Notes: a model not told the origin generated them from the sequence alone. DNA of 64,000 nt from Monodelphis domestica (GCF_027887165.1 NC_077233.1:222365845-222429844), one strand, 5' to 3'. Shown: positions 20,291 to 32,819, counted from the stretch's first letter. A program made the numbers and translations.

Positions 20291-22029
20291 TCCAAATCTA
20301 GTGTTAATGGAAGTCATTTAGCCCTTTGGTAGTATTTGCATTTTTTGGCTCTAAATGAAAAAACTTAAAAACTGTTTTGCACCAAATGAAGAATGAAAGA
20401 ATTTCAGCCTTCATTGGAGATCTTTTTGAATGGGGGTGGGGGGGGAGGGCTTTCCAGTGACCCTGAAAATCATACCAGGTAGGTGACAGCTTATATAAAA
20501 AGTCACTCTATAAGCAGCTGTATGTATGAGGTTAGCTGTGGCTAAAGGATTCTCTTCTGAAATCTAAGAGGAGCCAGCATTCGAGCAGAGAGTCAAGAAA
20601 GGAGATGGAAGAAGGTTTCTCCACTGGAGGATTTTGTAGGGTATGTTGTCATGCCCTTCAGAACCAGAAAGGAAGAGACAGGTAGGTGATGTTATAGGGT
20701 TATCACTGTTAACCATTTCCCATCTCAAATCACAGTGATAGAGAGACTGAAGTTAATTAAACTGATTTATGCATAAACCCTAACACTAATTAATTAGCTT
20801 TGCATAATGTTTCATTACATATTCACTACATCGCTTAAACTAGGTGACTGACTATTAAGGTCCTTGTAGAATTCTATTATTTACATATCAAAATCTGCAT
20901 ACTGCATTCTGAAGTGTATATATAAAACATTTGCTGTATTAGAATTAGGAAAAGGTTACCTATTTTCAAGTCCCTTTTAGAGAAGGTGTCAGGTTTCATG
21001 GGTAAGGCATGTAACCCTAGCACAGTAGAGTAGTCTTATCAGTAATTCTCTGGCTGCCGTGAAGAAGACTTCTTGAGAAAGACCCTAATGGTAAGAGTTA
21101 AGGGTTATGAAAATTGTTTAGTTTTGTTCAGAGGCTGACATGTTAGGGTGGGGCAGTGGCAGACGGCTGGGTGAGTTAGGATTTCTTTTTTTCTGCAGAA
21201 AATAGATAATTGCTTCTGGAACCAAGGTAAAAGGTGCAGTTGAGTATAACCTTCTTTCAGAAGACTTCTTTCAAATCTATATGAGCTGAGGATAAGGTAC
21301 CTAGCTATTGGTTAGTCTTCCAAATGGTGATGTTTAAGACTCTTGCATTACTCATTTGTTGGGACCTAATAGCATCAATAGGGGACATAGGGAATTTTCC
21401 CTATTGAGATTTGTCTTTCAGAAGATTGTAGATATCAGTTCATCAGTTTGTTCAATTGCATGCCTGCTTGCCAGACTTAGTGGCCTGAATATGCCTGTTT
21501 GCATCTATACCAATGAAGTACAACCCTACTTCATAAATAGATAGATTTTTATTAAAATATTATATCATTCCAGGAACAAAAGTCATTTCTGAAAAGTATT
21601 GGTTAAACACAGAGCACTATAGAATGTTGATGGCCAGAGTTGAATTTGTGGGTTTTAAATAATTGTGTTGAATACACCTTTATAAATGACTATCAGAAGA
21701 TGACAAATTATATTGGTTTCATTTGCTCTTCCTAACCAATCTACAGGTAAAGGATTTTGCTTTTATTTTATTTTTTAAGAAAATTTCTTTGGTTGGCTTT
21801 TCTTCATTCAGGTAAGCATCTTCTTGGGGAAAACTCACTTCATTGATGGCAACCATTTTCTAATTAGGACACCTTTATTAGCAAAAGTGAAATGAACTAT
21901 TATTGTACCTGTGTGAATTGGTTGATGAATTGATCTAATTTTCCTTTATTACTATAGCTCTGTATTCACACCAATATCAATATTCCCTCCATTTGAGTAG
22001 ATGAACATTCATGCTTTTTCACTTGTCCA
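20291..22029. other. Mostly unique intronic DNA
   Basis: No repeats are recognised over about 1.7 kb. A cluster of homeodomain- and POU-like motifs at 20745-20830 is discussed as a finding. Confidence 0.4.
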
Positions 22030-22343
22030 TGTTTTTTCCACAGATTTAAAAAAAATATTTTTTCCATTCATGCCATATATGCCATTTAGCAAGCATTTAT
22101 TTTTTTGGTCTCCTACTCCCCTCCCATTGGAAAAGAAGCAAAACGCTTCTAACAAATATGTGTAGTCAAGCAAAACAAATTTTCTTATCGTGCTTTGACC
22201 TGCCTCTTGAATCCATCACTGCTGTCAAAAGGTGGATAGCTAGTATGCTTTATCATTGGTTCTTTGGAATGATGGTTGCTTATTATATTGATCAGTGTAC
22301 TTAAGGCTTTCAAAGTCATTTTGGTCTCCTGTAGCCTTTCTCC
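22030..22343 (-). mobile_element. Old L1 3' end, minus strand
   Basis: 'ccattggaaaagaagcaaaa', 'gtagtcaagcaaaacaaat' and 'tttatcattggttctttgga' follow the minus strand of an older marsupial L1 3' end, later joined to a SINE. Confidence 0.6.
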
Positions 22344-22526
22344 TCCAAACCCTTCTCTTCTGTGTTAGTAATTCTAAGACAGAAGAGCAAGCAAGGGCTA
22401 GGCAATTTGGGGGGTAAAGTGACTTACCCTGGATCACATAAGTAGGAAGGACCTGAGGTCAAATTTGGATCCAGGTCCTTCAGATTACAGGCCTGGTGCT
22501 ATATCCACTGTGCTACCTAACTGCCC
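22344..22526 (-). mobile_element. SINE-A, minus strand
   Basis: The copy runs from the tail complement to the head complement 'ccactgtgctacctaactgc'. Short similar flanks ('gtagcctttct' and 'atagcttttt') may be the target duplication. Confidence 0.8.
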
Positions 22527-22809
22527 TCTCATAGCTTTTTCATACAAAATCTACCTAGTTCTCAAAGCCTTCCATTAGGTATTTTTACTAAAAATTTATG
22601 CGTTATCATGTAGCAGTCTGGATTTCCATCTTTTATCCTTTGTGCTTATTACCTTATTGGCCCATCTTATTTTATTTATATCTTTTTATCATCTGTAGCT
22701 ATATCTCTGTAGTTATTCATTCCCTTGATGATAATCTCTTATGAGCTTCAAAACTAATTTTTCAGAAAGACAAATTTCTAGGAGTAGTTTTATGGAAAAT
22801 TTGAGCAAT

Positions 22810-23123
22810 TGTTTAGCTAGGCGGCTTAGTAGGTAAATATACCAGTCTTGGAGTCAGGAAGACTAAAAAGTCAGTGGGAGACACAACTTCAAAAGGTTTA
22901 ATAACTCTGGTCAGTGTAATAACCATCATTTGTCCTTTGGACCTGGTGATGGTGACCTTAGGTAAGTTACTTAACTTCTTTCAGTCTCATTTTTCTCATT
23001 TGTAAATTTGAGAGTAATGATAGTACTCAATAACACTTTGCAGGGTTGTTGTAGGAATCAAAAGGAATCAAATGAGATGCTTTGTAAACCTCAAAGTGTT
23101 ATATAAATGGTAGCTATTATTAT
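22810..23123 (+). mobile_element. MIR SINE with internal insertion
   Basis: The MIR head at 22815-22860 and core/tail at 22950-23123 ('cagggttgttgtaggaatc') are separated by roughly 80 nt of other sequence. Confidence 0.7.
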
Positions 23124-23830
23124 GGGAAACATGGAGATATTAGATTAAGTTGAATGAAAACCTTCCTTTAGGATTCCCCTCACCCCCATTTTCTTCTTAT
23201 GCTATACATTGCAAGCTGGAAAGCATTTTACATATAGTAGAAAAATGATCTTTCTGAAAGAATCTTTATAAAACATTTTCAAGAGGATCAACTTGGAGAG
23301 GAGATCCCTTTTATTCAGTTCATTGGGTCACCTATTATCATTCTTCCTCTTTTCCCAGCTTGCTTCTATACAACTTAATTACAAAAAGTGTTTTGAAAAT
23401 GACTTTGCAATGATACCATTCAGAAGATATTTAGTGTTAACTCTTGGGCCATATGTTATATTTAGAATACCTTCTTCTTCTGAAACCTATATTGAATTCT
23501 ATTTTAAGAGTTATCTTAATAGATACATGATCAGCAAAAGGAATTTTTAGATGAAAAATTGACAAAGGTAGAGAATTCCTGAAAAGCCAAAAGAACATTT
23601 GTACCTTGATTCTTCTTAATAAAAAACTGCTAAGGGAACCAGAAAAGGAAATATAATGATCAGACTCCAAAAAAGTCCTGATTAGTCAAAAGTTTATTGA
23701 CCTCAAATGGGGAAAATCTATATTCTAAATCTCTCACATTATCATGGCTCCTTGAAGTAGATGCCAAATGGGGCCTTTGTGGTATAGGTGAAGAGAACTA
23801 GTCCCATACCCAGGAAAACCTCCTTTCATA
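23124..23830. other. No feature recognised
   Basis: Intronic DNA; short open frames here look random. Confidence 0.4.
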
Positions 23831-23834
23831 TCTT

Positions 23835-23945
23835 ACCTCTCATGCAGATTGGCTCTGTGACTTTAGGGAAGTCTCAGTGTTTTGGGCAACTCTTTGAGAC
23901 TATAAATTGTAGAGAAGGGGCTAAACTATTGAGAGAGGAATTCCC
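23835..23945 (+). mobile_element. MIR-related marsupial SINE fragment
   Basis: 'gggcaactctttgagactat' and 'aaattgtagagaaggggcta' match the 3' half of a MIR-type SINE also present at 27287-27475. Confidence 0.55.
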
Positions 23946-25425
23946 TTTATTGCTGAAATTACAGGTCTGGATTCTATACTAACTGTAAAGAATACTCTTT
24001 TCTCTTAGGAATAGTAAAACTAGATTCAAAGCATTGGAGAAAGTGGAAGAGGGAAAAGGCAATCTCTTCCATCACATAGTCATAGTGCCTTCCAACGATT
24101 TTGAGCCTGAAGGGAAATTTTGCAAAAGATTCAGTTAGCTCTTTAAATGATTAAAGCAATAGACTTTCCTTATGAGTCTGTCATAATTTCCCTCAGGGAA
24201 TACCTAAAAATTGATGATTAAAATATGCATTCAGGATTGGGAGCAGAGGAGTAGAAATAGCTAGGGAAGGATATAATTGTATCAGGTCTTCAACATCCTT
24301 ATACCAGAACTAGGGCATTTACAGTTTGGGCAGTTTGATGAGGAAAAGAACCACTCAGTTTCAGCTCAAGCAAAATCTGATTGGTTTTCCATGAGGTCAC
24401 AGGCATGGAGATACTGCAGATTGGACAGCCTTCTCCTGTAAGTGTGGAACCTTCCATAAATGACCAGAAAAGGCTACCAGAGAGGTTGTCCAGAGGAGAG
24501 GGAGACAATTGCAATAAGGGATAGACCCCCCTTCCCCAAAATCAGATTTTTTGGGGGATTCTGACACAAGGATATGGAAGATCTTTTGCTGTTAACCTGA
24601 TTTTATTTGTTTCTCAAGATATTTACAAAATGACTTTCAAGTTTTTTCATTACTTGTTTTGAATAATAAAATAGTATTTATAACAGGTGTTAGAGAGTTT
24701 ATGGATAAATTTCAAAGGACCTTAGAACTTAAATGGGAAAAAATTACATCTTTACTTTTACTAAACTGTAAATGAAATTTAGAATTTCCTTCAATTATGA
24801 ATTAAAAAAAAGAAACCCCCACCAACATTATTATTCCAAGAAAACAGTCTTGAAGACCTCCAAAGAAGTTCATAACACAAAAAAAATTAGGATAAAAATA
24901 TAATAATATACTTGTTAAGTTAAATTTACCACACAAAAAGCAAAAATAATCATTCTGTCCTTTTATTTTATTTTTCATTTTGTCCTTTTAATTTGCCTTT
25001 GTCCACATTGCAAAATCTGCATGGCCTCTTTTCTTTGGAGATTCTTAATGTAGGGATAATCCAGAAGCTTTTTTCAGTAATCTGATTTGAGTCTTTGTTT
25101 TTATAGCTAATTCACTTTTTTCTAGGAGCTGATTAATTATCTACTTTTGCCATTGACAATAATCTCTAGTCTGGTTCCCTCCTGCCCTCCATTTTAAAAG
25201 CAAAGCAAATATACCACACTTTTCATCCATTGCCAGTTTCTAAAATTTAAAGGGACTCAATGGAAAAGTAGAAGATTTAATTTTGATCTCAGAAGCCACC
25301 ATTTTGTGTGCAAGGCAAATTGATGAACTCGAATATTTCATACAGTGACTAGATGTAAAGAATCAGGCTCTAGAGAGGCAGATGCTCTATAAATCATCTG
25401 GAAAAATACATGAATGTGTATGCCT
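23946..25425. other. No feature recognised
   Basis: About 1.5 kb of A/T-rich intron without a repeat I can name. Confidence 0.4.
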
Positions 25426-25429
25426 GGTA

Positions 25430-25545
25430 GTTAATCAATTGATAAACATTTATGAATACCTACTATGTGCCTGGCACTGTGTTTAGTGCTGAGGATACAG
25501 AAAGAGCCAATAGCCAGCCCCTCCCTTTAAGGATATAAATGTCTT
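25430..25545 (+). mobile_element. Old interspersed repeat, 5' piece ('family B')
   Basis: 'cctactatgtgcctggcact' followed by 'gaggatacagaaagagcca' marks an old mammalian repeat that recurs at 30170, 32235, 37540, 49010 and 57650. I cannot assign its class. Confidence 0.55.
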
Positions 25546-26460
25546 TGCCTTTGCTTAGAACTGTAATTGGTAATTTTGGCAGCTGGAGAACAGCACAAAA
25601 TGTACCTGGGAGTGAGCAGTTACGTCCTTTCAGAACATTTTGGGAAAATAAATGCCAGGTGATTGTGACAAATTCAACTGAGTAGGAGGAGGGATTAGTT
25701 AGCTGAGTAGCTTACTGATGGGTATTAGAGCTACGCATTTGATCTGGTTGCTTCCTTTTAAACTAATTATTCTTGCTTACCATGGTTCTGAACTAATTTG
25801 ATAGAATGGTTGTTAAACTTTGGTTGTCCTCTAAATGTCTTGGGATCACCCCTTCCCCCACCCTTTTCAAGTTTGCCCTTGCCCTTCCCATTTCCTAACA
25901 GATTCCCACAAATCCTATATGATTTGAACTTTTATTGTTATTTAAAAAATAGACTATGAGGGAATCAGTTTCTGGTATTTAAATGGACCTTTGGAGAGTG
26001 AAAAACAGCTGTGGTTAGACTAACCCACTTTAGAGATTCTGATTTAACATTACAAAAACCCTTCCGGCACTATTCAGAAACCTATGAGGTACCTTCTCAA
26101 TCTTATAATTATTTCAGGGACTACTAAGAATGCACCTAAGTGGCTTGTTTTCCACCACCATTTGCTTCAAGCTGGGTCTCATTTTTATGCCAAGGAATCT
26201 TTTTTTGTACATACATTCTGTCTTCTGACAGGTTTGCAAAACCTTTAATCCTCAAATCTTAATAGATCCTGAATGTACCAGGTGGTGGTTAGTATTGGTG
26301 GTTAATGATAATAAGCTGAAAAGGAAACCTTATTTTGGCCCTAGCTTTGAGCCTCTTCTTTAAAATCTTTACCAGAAATGCAGAATGATCAGATGTGAAT
26401 ATTTTGTGCTACTTGTCTTTCATTTGTCCCAGGAGGCTTAGATTGGATAGATGCCCTTAT
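25546..26460. other. No feature recognised
   Basis: Intronic DNA without a recognised repeat or gene. Confidence 0.4.
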
Positions 26461-26479
26461 CTAGAGAATGAACCACAGG

Positions 26480-26540
26480 TCCCGTAGCCTAGGCAACAGC
26501 TGCTCACATTCATCCAATGTGCGTATCAAATGACGTCAAA
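26480..26540. promoter_or_regulatory. Candidate cAMP response element cluster
   Basis: A perfect CRE palindrome TGACGTCA lies at 26531-26538. A CCAAT motif (26513-26517) and the E-box CAGCTG (26497-26502) are within 40 nt upstream. TGACGTCA is the consensus binding site of CREB/ATF factors. Function is inferred from motifs alone. Confidence 0.4.
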
Positions 26541-26619
26541 TGGTAGAGAATGCTGCTTTCGCTTATTTGTCTCACTTTGTCCCTGCTGGGGAGATAATGA
26601 TCTTGTTTTTTCTGGCTGG

Positions 26620-26732
<113 letters not shown>

Positions 26733-26902
26733 CAGGAAGAGAAAACAAAGCTAAGCAGGGAGATGGGCATCCCAGATTTTCCCCTTTTGGGTACTAAATT
26801 GAACAACAGGGATATTGTATTAGTAGGTTTATATTATATTAAAAACATTTTCTTTTCCCCTCTGTATTTTAAACCAGGGAGGGTGGGGGAAGAAAGGAAA
26901 TC

Positions 26903-27060
26903 AGCCTGGCAGAAAGAACATTGGATTAGGAGTGTTAGGAAATCCAAATGCTAGTCCAGATTCTGCCATTTTTAGCAAGCTACTTAATTTGTTTTGTGGC
27001 TCATTTCCTTCATCTGTAAAAATGAGGGAATTAGACAAAATGGTCTCTGATGTCCCTTCA
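26903..27060 (+). mobile_element. MIR SINE
   Basis: Forward MIR with 'catttccttcatctgtaaaa' and the end phrase 'tggtctctgatgtcccttca'. Confidence 0.7.
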
Positions 27061-27286
27061 ATGGAAAAACTGATCTCCTTTGGTTTTAATTTTTAAAAAT
27101 TGAATAGAATGAGTATCTCTTTGTCTAGGTGATTTCAATCACAGGAAGTCTTCTCTCTGTCCTTTTCAGCTATTCCTTGTTCTTGATGATGGTGTATTGT
27201 TATGACTAATAAGCCCCATCTGGATTGGTCCTCATCATCCCTTCAACTTGATGAAGTCTAATTGAGAAATGAGAGTCTTAATTTGT

Positions 27287-27475
27287 ATTGGCGAGGCAGT
27301 TATCCATAGTGGATAGAGAGTTGGCCTGAACATAAAGAAGACTGGGTTCAAATTCTGTCTCTGGCCCATACTCAGCTGTGTGATTTTGGGCAAGTCATTT
27401 AACCTCTCAGTGCCCAGACAAGTCTTTAAGGCTGTAAGTTGTGCAGCAGCTCTTACTTAGACTTATAGGAATAGA
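27287..27475 (+). mobile_element. MIR-related marsupial SINE
   Basis: The head 'agtggatagagagttggcct', core 'gggcaagtcatttaacctct' and 3' part 'aagtctttaaggctgtaagt' are present. Confidence 0.7.
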
Positions 27476-27519
27476 ATTACAGGCAAAGTCCAAATTTTAT
27501 TTTATTTTATTCTATTCTT

Positions 27520-27625
27520 TAAAACACCTTACCTTCTGTCTTAGTATAAATTCTAGGGCTGGGCAATCAGGGTTAAGTGACTTCCCCGAGTCAAATAACT
27601 AGGAATTTGCTACCTAGCTGCTCCT
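27520..27625 (-). mobile_element. SINE-A, short minus-strand copy
   Basis: The tail complement 'cttaccttctgtcttagta' is joined to a shortened core and the head end 'tgctacctagctgctcc'. Confidence 0.7.
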
Positions 27626-27844
27626 CAAAATCCAATTAAAAAAATAGTTGGATTACTTAATTAAATAAGGCAGTATATATAAAGTACTTTATAAATACAG
27701 CAAAGTACTCTGTAAATGTGAGTTTTATTACTAAGGTTACAAAACTGAAGCCTCACCCCCTCCAAAATAATAAGTGCTTGTGTACATAGCTTTTTTATGT
27801 TCTCAGAACTCCTAAGTCTTTATGATAGTCTGGACAGATACATA

Positions 27845-27970
27845 GAATTAGAGGTAGGAGGGATCATAGAGATCATCTATAATCAATTTCATTTTACAGA
27901 TGAGGAAAGTGAGTCCCTGAGAGACTTGCCCAAGGTCACATAGTGATCAATGGCAAAGCTAACACTAGAA
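27845..27970 (-). mobile_element. MIR SINE
   Basis: 'cattttacagatgaggaaag' and 'gacttgcccaaggtcacata' on the reverse strand. Confidence 0.75.
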
Positions 27971-27974
27971 CTAT

Positions 27975-28215
27975 TGCTGGTTTTTGTTGACTCATTTTTC
28001 AGGTATGTCCAACTCTTTGTGATCCCATTTGGGATTTTCTTGGTAAAGATACTGTGATGGTTTGCCATGTCCTTCTCCAGCTCATTTTACAGATAAGGAA
28101 ATTGAGGCCAACAGGGTAAGCTGACTTGCCCAGAGTCACACAGTAAGTGTCTGAGGTCAGATTTGAGCCTAGGACTTTGCCTCTGAATCCACTGAGTCAC
28201 CCAGCTGCCCCCTAG
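27975..28215 (-). mobile_element. CORE-SINE with RTE-like tail (MAR1-like), full length
   Basis: The copy starts with the tail complement ('tgttgactcatttttcagg', 'gtccaactctttgtgatccc') and ends with the head complement 'ccactgagtcacccagctgc'. Confidence 0.8.
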
Positions 28216-28620
28216 AGTACATGATGGCTTTAAATTGGGAGACGTGTTAAAAAAAAAGAGAAATGTGGGCTTTCCAGTTAAGCTTTGGCTTTATGATGGC
28301 TTTAAATTAATAACCCCTAAGACTGGATGCAGCCCTTATGTAGGTATCGCCTCAGTGGCACAATAGAAGCCAAACAATATGAATATATCATATAATAATA
28401 TATTGTAGATATAATACTATTAATATATTAATACATATTAAATACTAAAATACTGAATAGCATTAGAAGCATTGTCCCATGCTCAGACACAGAGCAGTAG
28501 GTATTTTTTTTTTCCTTTTTAATGAATTGTAAGCTGCTAAGTAATGTGTTAACTGCCCAGGTTCCATAATTTGTATCTGGCATTTTATAAGATCAGACTT
28601 GAGTGGGAAGCATCTTTGGG
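28216..28620. other. No gene; A/T-rich
   Basis: Contains a TA-rich stretch (28380-28460) but no recognised repeat. Confidence 0.4.
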
Positions 28621-28624
28621 AGCC

Positions 28625-28870
28625 ACGCTGTTGTTTGGTTATATCTGACTATGGGCTCTCATGGACAATTCTTGGTAAAGATACTGGAGTGATTTGCCAT
28701 TTCCTTCTCCAAGGTGTTCCCATTTTGTAGATGAGGAACTGGGGCAAATAGGTATTAAGTGACTTACCCAGGGTCACACAGATAGTAAGGGTCTGAGGCT
28801 GGATTTGAACTCAGATTTTCCTGACTCTAGACCTGGTGCTCTATCCACTGTGCCACCTAGCCATGTAGTA
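28625..28870 (-). mobile_element. CORE-SINE with RTE-like tail (MAR1-like)
   Basis: Tail complement near 28630, 'gatttgccatttccttctcc', core 'gacttacccagggtcacaca' and head end 'ccactgtgccacctag'. Confidence 0.8.
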
Positions 28871-29071
28871 GATCCTCCTTATTTTATGAATGAAGAAATC
28901 CAGGTCCAGGGTCACCAGGTGATTTGACCATAGGCAGCAAACATCACAGGAAGATTTTGAATTCAAATCTTTTGACTCCAGAGGCAGTGCTGTTTCTATC
29001 AAGCCAGGCCACTTAAAAGTCTCAGAGGCAGGAGTGTGTGGGCAAATATTTAAAAACCAGCTTTCAGGAGG

Positions 29072-29283
29072 GGTGGGGAGCAGGTAGGTGGCTCAGTGGA
29101 AAGAGAGCTAGGACTTTTTTGACCTGGGCACATCCTGGGTTCAAATCCAGGCTCATACATTCCCTAGCTGTGTGACCCTGGGCAGCTTACTTAACCTCAA
29201 TTGCCTAGCTCTTAACCACTCTTCTACCTTGGAGCTAATACTTATCAATAATTCTGACAGGGTTTAAATGAAAAATTTTAAAA
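29072..29283 (+). mobile_element. SINE-A with probable target duplication
   Basis: The head 'ggtaggtggctcagtgga', core 'gctgtgtgaccctgggcagc' and a modified tail are present. 'aaaaccagct' occurs on both sides (about 29052 and 29286). Confidence 0.82.
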
Positions 29284-29289
29284 ACAAAA

Positions 29290-30165
29290 CCAGCTCTCCA
29301 ACAAACTTTTGAGCTTAATTTCCAAAGTTAACATTTTCTTCATCAGCAAAACAATGAACTAAATCCTGATTTGTATGTTTGTTGATTTTGTAGGTTTAAA
29401 TGCTCTTACTGAAAATTTAATAGTCAGCTTGTGGATTTGAGCAGCCGCAGCACTCCTCTTCAAGAGTTTCACTTCTCAAAAGACACAGATTTCTATTTGT
29501 GCTCAACACTTTAATTGTACTGTAAACATTTCAGGTGGTTTCCAACAGGTTCAGAGCCTTATTTTCTGGCCTGTCTTAATCTATGTGGATTAGGAATCAG
29601 CCTGTGTCTAATATGTTTTTCTTATTTCTCACCCTTTGTTGTTCCAATAACCCAGGTGAGTGATGTTAGCTTAACTGGAAGGCCCACATTTCTCTTTTTT
29701 TAACCCGTCTCCCAATCCCCGATGTCTATAACATCTCTCCTCTAGCATGATTCCATGCTGTACACAAGTACTATATTTGCAATTCATTTAATATCTTAAC
29801 ATATCATTATCCAGGATAGTTTATGAAAAGCAAAGGAAGGTATTCCTTTTATGTAATTTCTTCAGTCCTAATAACCTTTTCCTTATGGCTGGATAGGAAG
29901 GCTTAGCTGAAGGGAACCAATTCTAGTCAGGTCACAGTAGGTAGAGAGTGAATCTTTCATAGCCAATGGAAATGTAAAATAATTTAATTTTTAATTATAT
30001 AATTTTAATTTTCAATTTAAAGTTGATCATGGCATTTCATTCACAAAAGAAATCTGAGTTGGATTTTCAAATGAACTCCATCTTCAAATTGATTTTTATT
30101 TTCTCTCTTGAGTTATTTTCCTTATCCATTTTTTTTGGTTGGCTCTAGAATTTTTAATCAGTTGT
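29290..30165. other. No feature recognised
   Basis: About 0.9 kb of intronic DNA without a named repeat. Confidence 0.4.
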
Positions 30166-30169
30166 CAGT

Positions 30170-30570
30170 CAGTCAACAAGCATTTATTGTTTTTACTATG
30201 TGCCAGGCACTGGGAATACAAATGCAAGCCAAAAAAAAAAATCTTAAGGAGGTTATATTCTAAAGGGAGAAGACCACAAATAAAAGAAAGCTGAAAGGAT
30301 TGGGGAGGAGGAAGGGATGTCCAGAGAGGAGGAGGAGCTTAATGGAGAAGTTCTGGGTATTGCTTGATGAGAAATAAGATGACTGACTTGGGTGCTTCCT
30401 TAAATGGAGATGATGTGAGTAACCATCCAATCAGAGAGGGGCTGAAGGGTGGAGTGTATTTCCAAGGTTTGAATTCCAGGTCTGAAATGATCTTTCAGGA
30501 TGAAGAGGTTTCTGGGGGCACAATGTGGAAGTCCTGAGGGCAACCTGATGACCAAAGCACAGTGCCAGTC
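30170..30570 (+). mobile_element. Old interspersed repeat ('family B'), long copy
   Basis: Starts 'tcagtcaacaagcatttatt', continues through 'ctatgtgccaggcactggga' and 'gggagaagaccacaaataaa' to a GA-rich part. The same arrangement is seen at 37540-38115. Confidence 0.55.
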
Positions 30571-31134
30571 AATGAATCACTCCATAAATATTTATTGAGT
30601 GTGTCCTAAATACTCAGCATTATGCTAGGCATATTAATGTTTCAATTCTTTGATGGACTTGTGATCTCATCTATATGGCTATTCTTTCCAAGAATATAGA
30701 TTGTAACTCACTTGCACCTTCTCTCATTCAACTTATCCATTTCGTCCCATAAATTCTCCATAAAGGGGCCACTCAGTGTGGCCACTGAAGAAGGGTGGGT
30801 TTCTTGATATTCTTTGGTAGCCAGTGGAATAAATAAGCCATCCATTTTCTCTTGCTTTGATGAGTCACCTCCTTTTTAGGTCATAAATATCTCTGATGAT
30901 ATATTTTCTACTTTGGTGCAATTCTTTATTGGTAATATGCTGCACACTCTTAGAGGGTACAATGAATGATGAGATCATAAAATATATGGTTCCTGCTCTC
31001 AGGAAGCTTTTAACTTATTTGCTGGACAAGATAGTTGCATATAAAAGGAGTACTGGCAACCTAGGCAGTCTAATTTAATCCTAAAATTTTATGGCTCTGC
31101 TAAGTGCCTAGTGAGTGGTACAGATAAGAAGTAT

Positions 31135-31265
31135 GTATGGTTGATGCAATGAAAAGAAACCCTGATTCATAGACAGAGGTCCCTGGCTTGAATCCCAGCT
31201 CTGTTGTTTGCTGTGTGACCTTGGACAAATCACTTAATCTTTAATAGTGGTAAAATGAGGTGGTA
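31135..31265 (+). mobile_element. MIR SINE, fragment
   Basis: 'cttgaatcccagctctgttg' and 'gtgtgaccttggacaaatca' on the plus strand. Confidence 0.7.
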
Positions 31266-31289
31266 AGACTGGCTTGACTTGAGCACCAA

Positions 31290-31490
31290 AACTGAATTCA
31301 GCAGAGTGACATGACCTTGGGCTGATGTTCAGGGAAGAACTTCTGGAGATGGGACTTGATCTAAGCTTTGAAAGATAAGTACAGGTTTGATAGGAGGGGA
31401 GGGGATGAATGGAAATACCAACTGGAAGATGGGAGGAGGTGGGTAATACAAAGAAAACTATAGAAGCAAAAAAAGGCACAGTGAGTTTGG
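31290..31490 (+). mobile_element. Old interspersed repeat piece, unclassified
   Basis: GA-rich sequence with 'gggacttgatctaagctttg' resembles the middle part of an old mammalian repeat. Weak. Confidence 0.35.
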
Positions 31491-31869
31491 GAAGAGTGCC
31501 TGATACATTCCTATATACGTGGATCTTTTGGGGTTAAGCAAATTTCCCATCAAATTAGAGTTGGTTTATACACCAAGTAGACTTGTTCCTGGGCTTTTCT
31601 CATTCTCCTGCACTCAGAAACTGTAGCCAATGAATTGCAACACCTTCAACTTGCTGAAATAGCTTTTAATGGGCAGCAATGAAATAAGAATTGACATTTT
31701 GGGGGGCCATGGCCAGTGTGAGAATTAGTTTTGCTTGAATATAAGTGCTTGTAACAAGGTATTTTGTTTTTCTTGTTTTTTTTTTCCCAGGAATTAGGGG
31801 GTGATGGGAGGGAGATCTTCATTGGAAGTGAAAAATTTATTAAAAGGGAGGTCAATTTAGGATCAGGGA

Positions 31870-32065
31870 ATTAGAAATAGCAGAGGCATAGAAATTATCT
31901 TATCCAATCCCTCATTTTATAGATGAGGGTAAAGAGATTAGAGAGGTGTAGGAATTGATTAATAGATGTATGTTGACTAAATGACTTACCTAAGGTAACA
32001 GAAGTAATAAATGGCACAGCCAGGTTGCTAACTCCGGTCTCCTGATCTTCAGATTCACTCTTCTC
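31870..32065 (-). mobile_element. MIR SINE
   Basis: 'ctcattttatagatgagggt' and 'atgacttacctaaggtaaca' on the reverse strand with an extra stretch between them. Confidence 0.65.
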
Positions 32066-32234
32066 TGTTGCTTTTCTTGCAGCATATTGCTCAAAGTGTA
32101 ATTGTAAAGCAAATGTAACTAAGCTGCCACAATAACCCAACTTGTCTGTTGTGCTATGTGGTAATAGAAATTAGAGAGAAAAGTTAATAAAAATCAGACA
32201 TTGGGTCTCATGGAAAACATTGTTTTGGGCCCAT

Positions 32235-32815
32235 GGCAATCAATTAGTAAACATTTAGTGCCTACTGTATGTCTGGCACTATGCTGAGTGAAGGGAATAA
32301 AGACAGTCAATCACTGCCCTTAAGGAGCTCACAATTTAAAAAAAAGTTTTATTTTTATTGTCATTCAAAACACACTTCTATATTGGGCATCGTAAAAGCA
32401 CACATACATAACCCAAACCCCAAAATAAAATGATAAATGCACTGATGTGAAAGACAACTTCAATAGTTCTTTCCCTGGAGGTGGATAGCATTCCCTGTTA
32501 TGTCTCTCAGGATTGTCCCAGATTGTTGCATTGCTGAGAGTAGCCAAGTTTTCATAGATGATCATTTTACAGTATTGCTGTTATTGTGTACCATGTTCTC
32601 CTGGTTCTGCTTTATTTCACTCTGAATCAGTTCTTGCAGATCTTTCCAGCTTTTTCTGAAATCATTCTGCTTATCATTTCTTATAGCACAACAATATTCC
32701 ATCACCAATATGTACCACAATTTGTTTGGTCATTCCCCAAATGATGGACATCTCCTCAATTAAGGAACTCACAGTTTAATGCAGTGCACATGCTATACAA
32801 ATATAGAAATATTGT
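32235..32815 (+). mobile_element. Old interspersed repeat ('family B'), split by an L1
   Basis: The left part (32235-32338) has 'gtgcctactgtatgtctggc'; the right part resumes at 32761. The L1 between them duplicated 18 nt of this repeat. Confidence 0.6.
32339..32760 (-). mobile_element. L1 3' end with 18-bp target duplication
   Basis: The minus-strand L1 3' end ('ggtggatagcattccctgtt', 'gatggacatctcctcaat') is flanked by 'taaggagctcacaattta' (32321-32338) and 'taaggaactcacagttta' (32761-32778). Confidence 0.88.
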
Positions 32816-32819
32816 AGTG

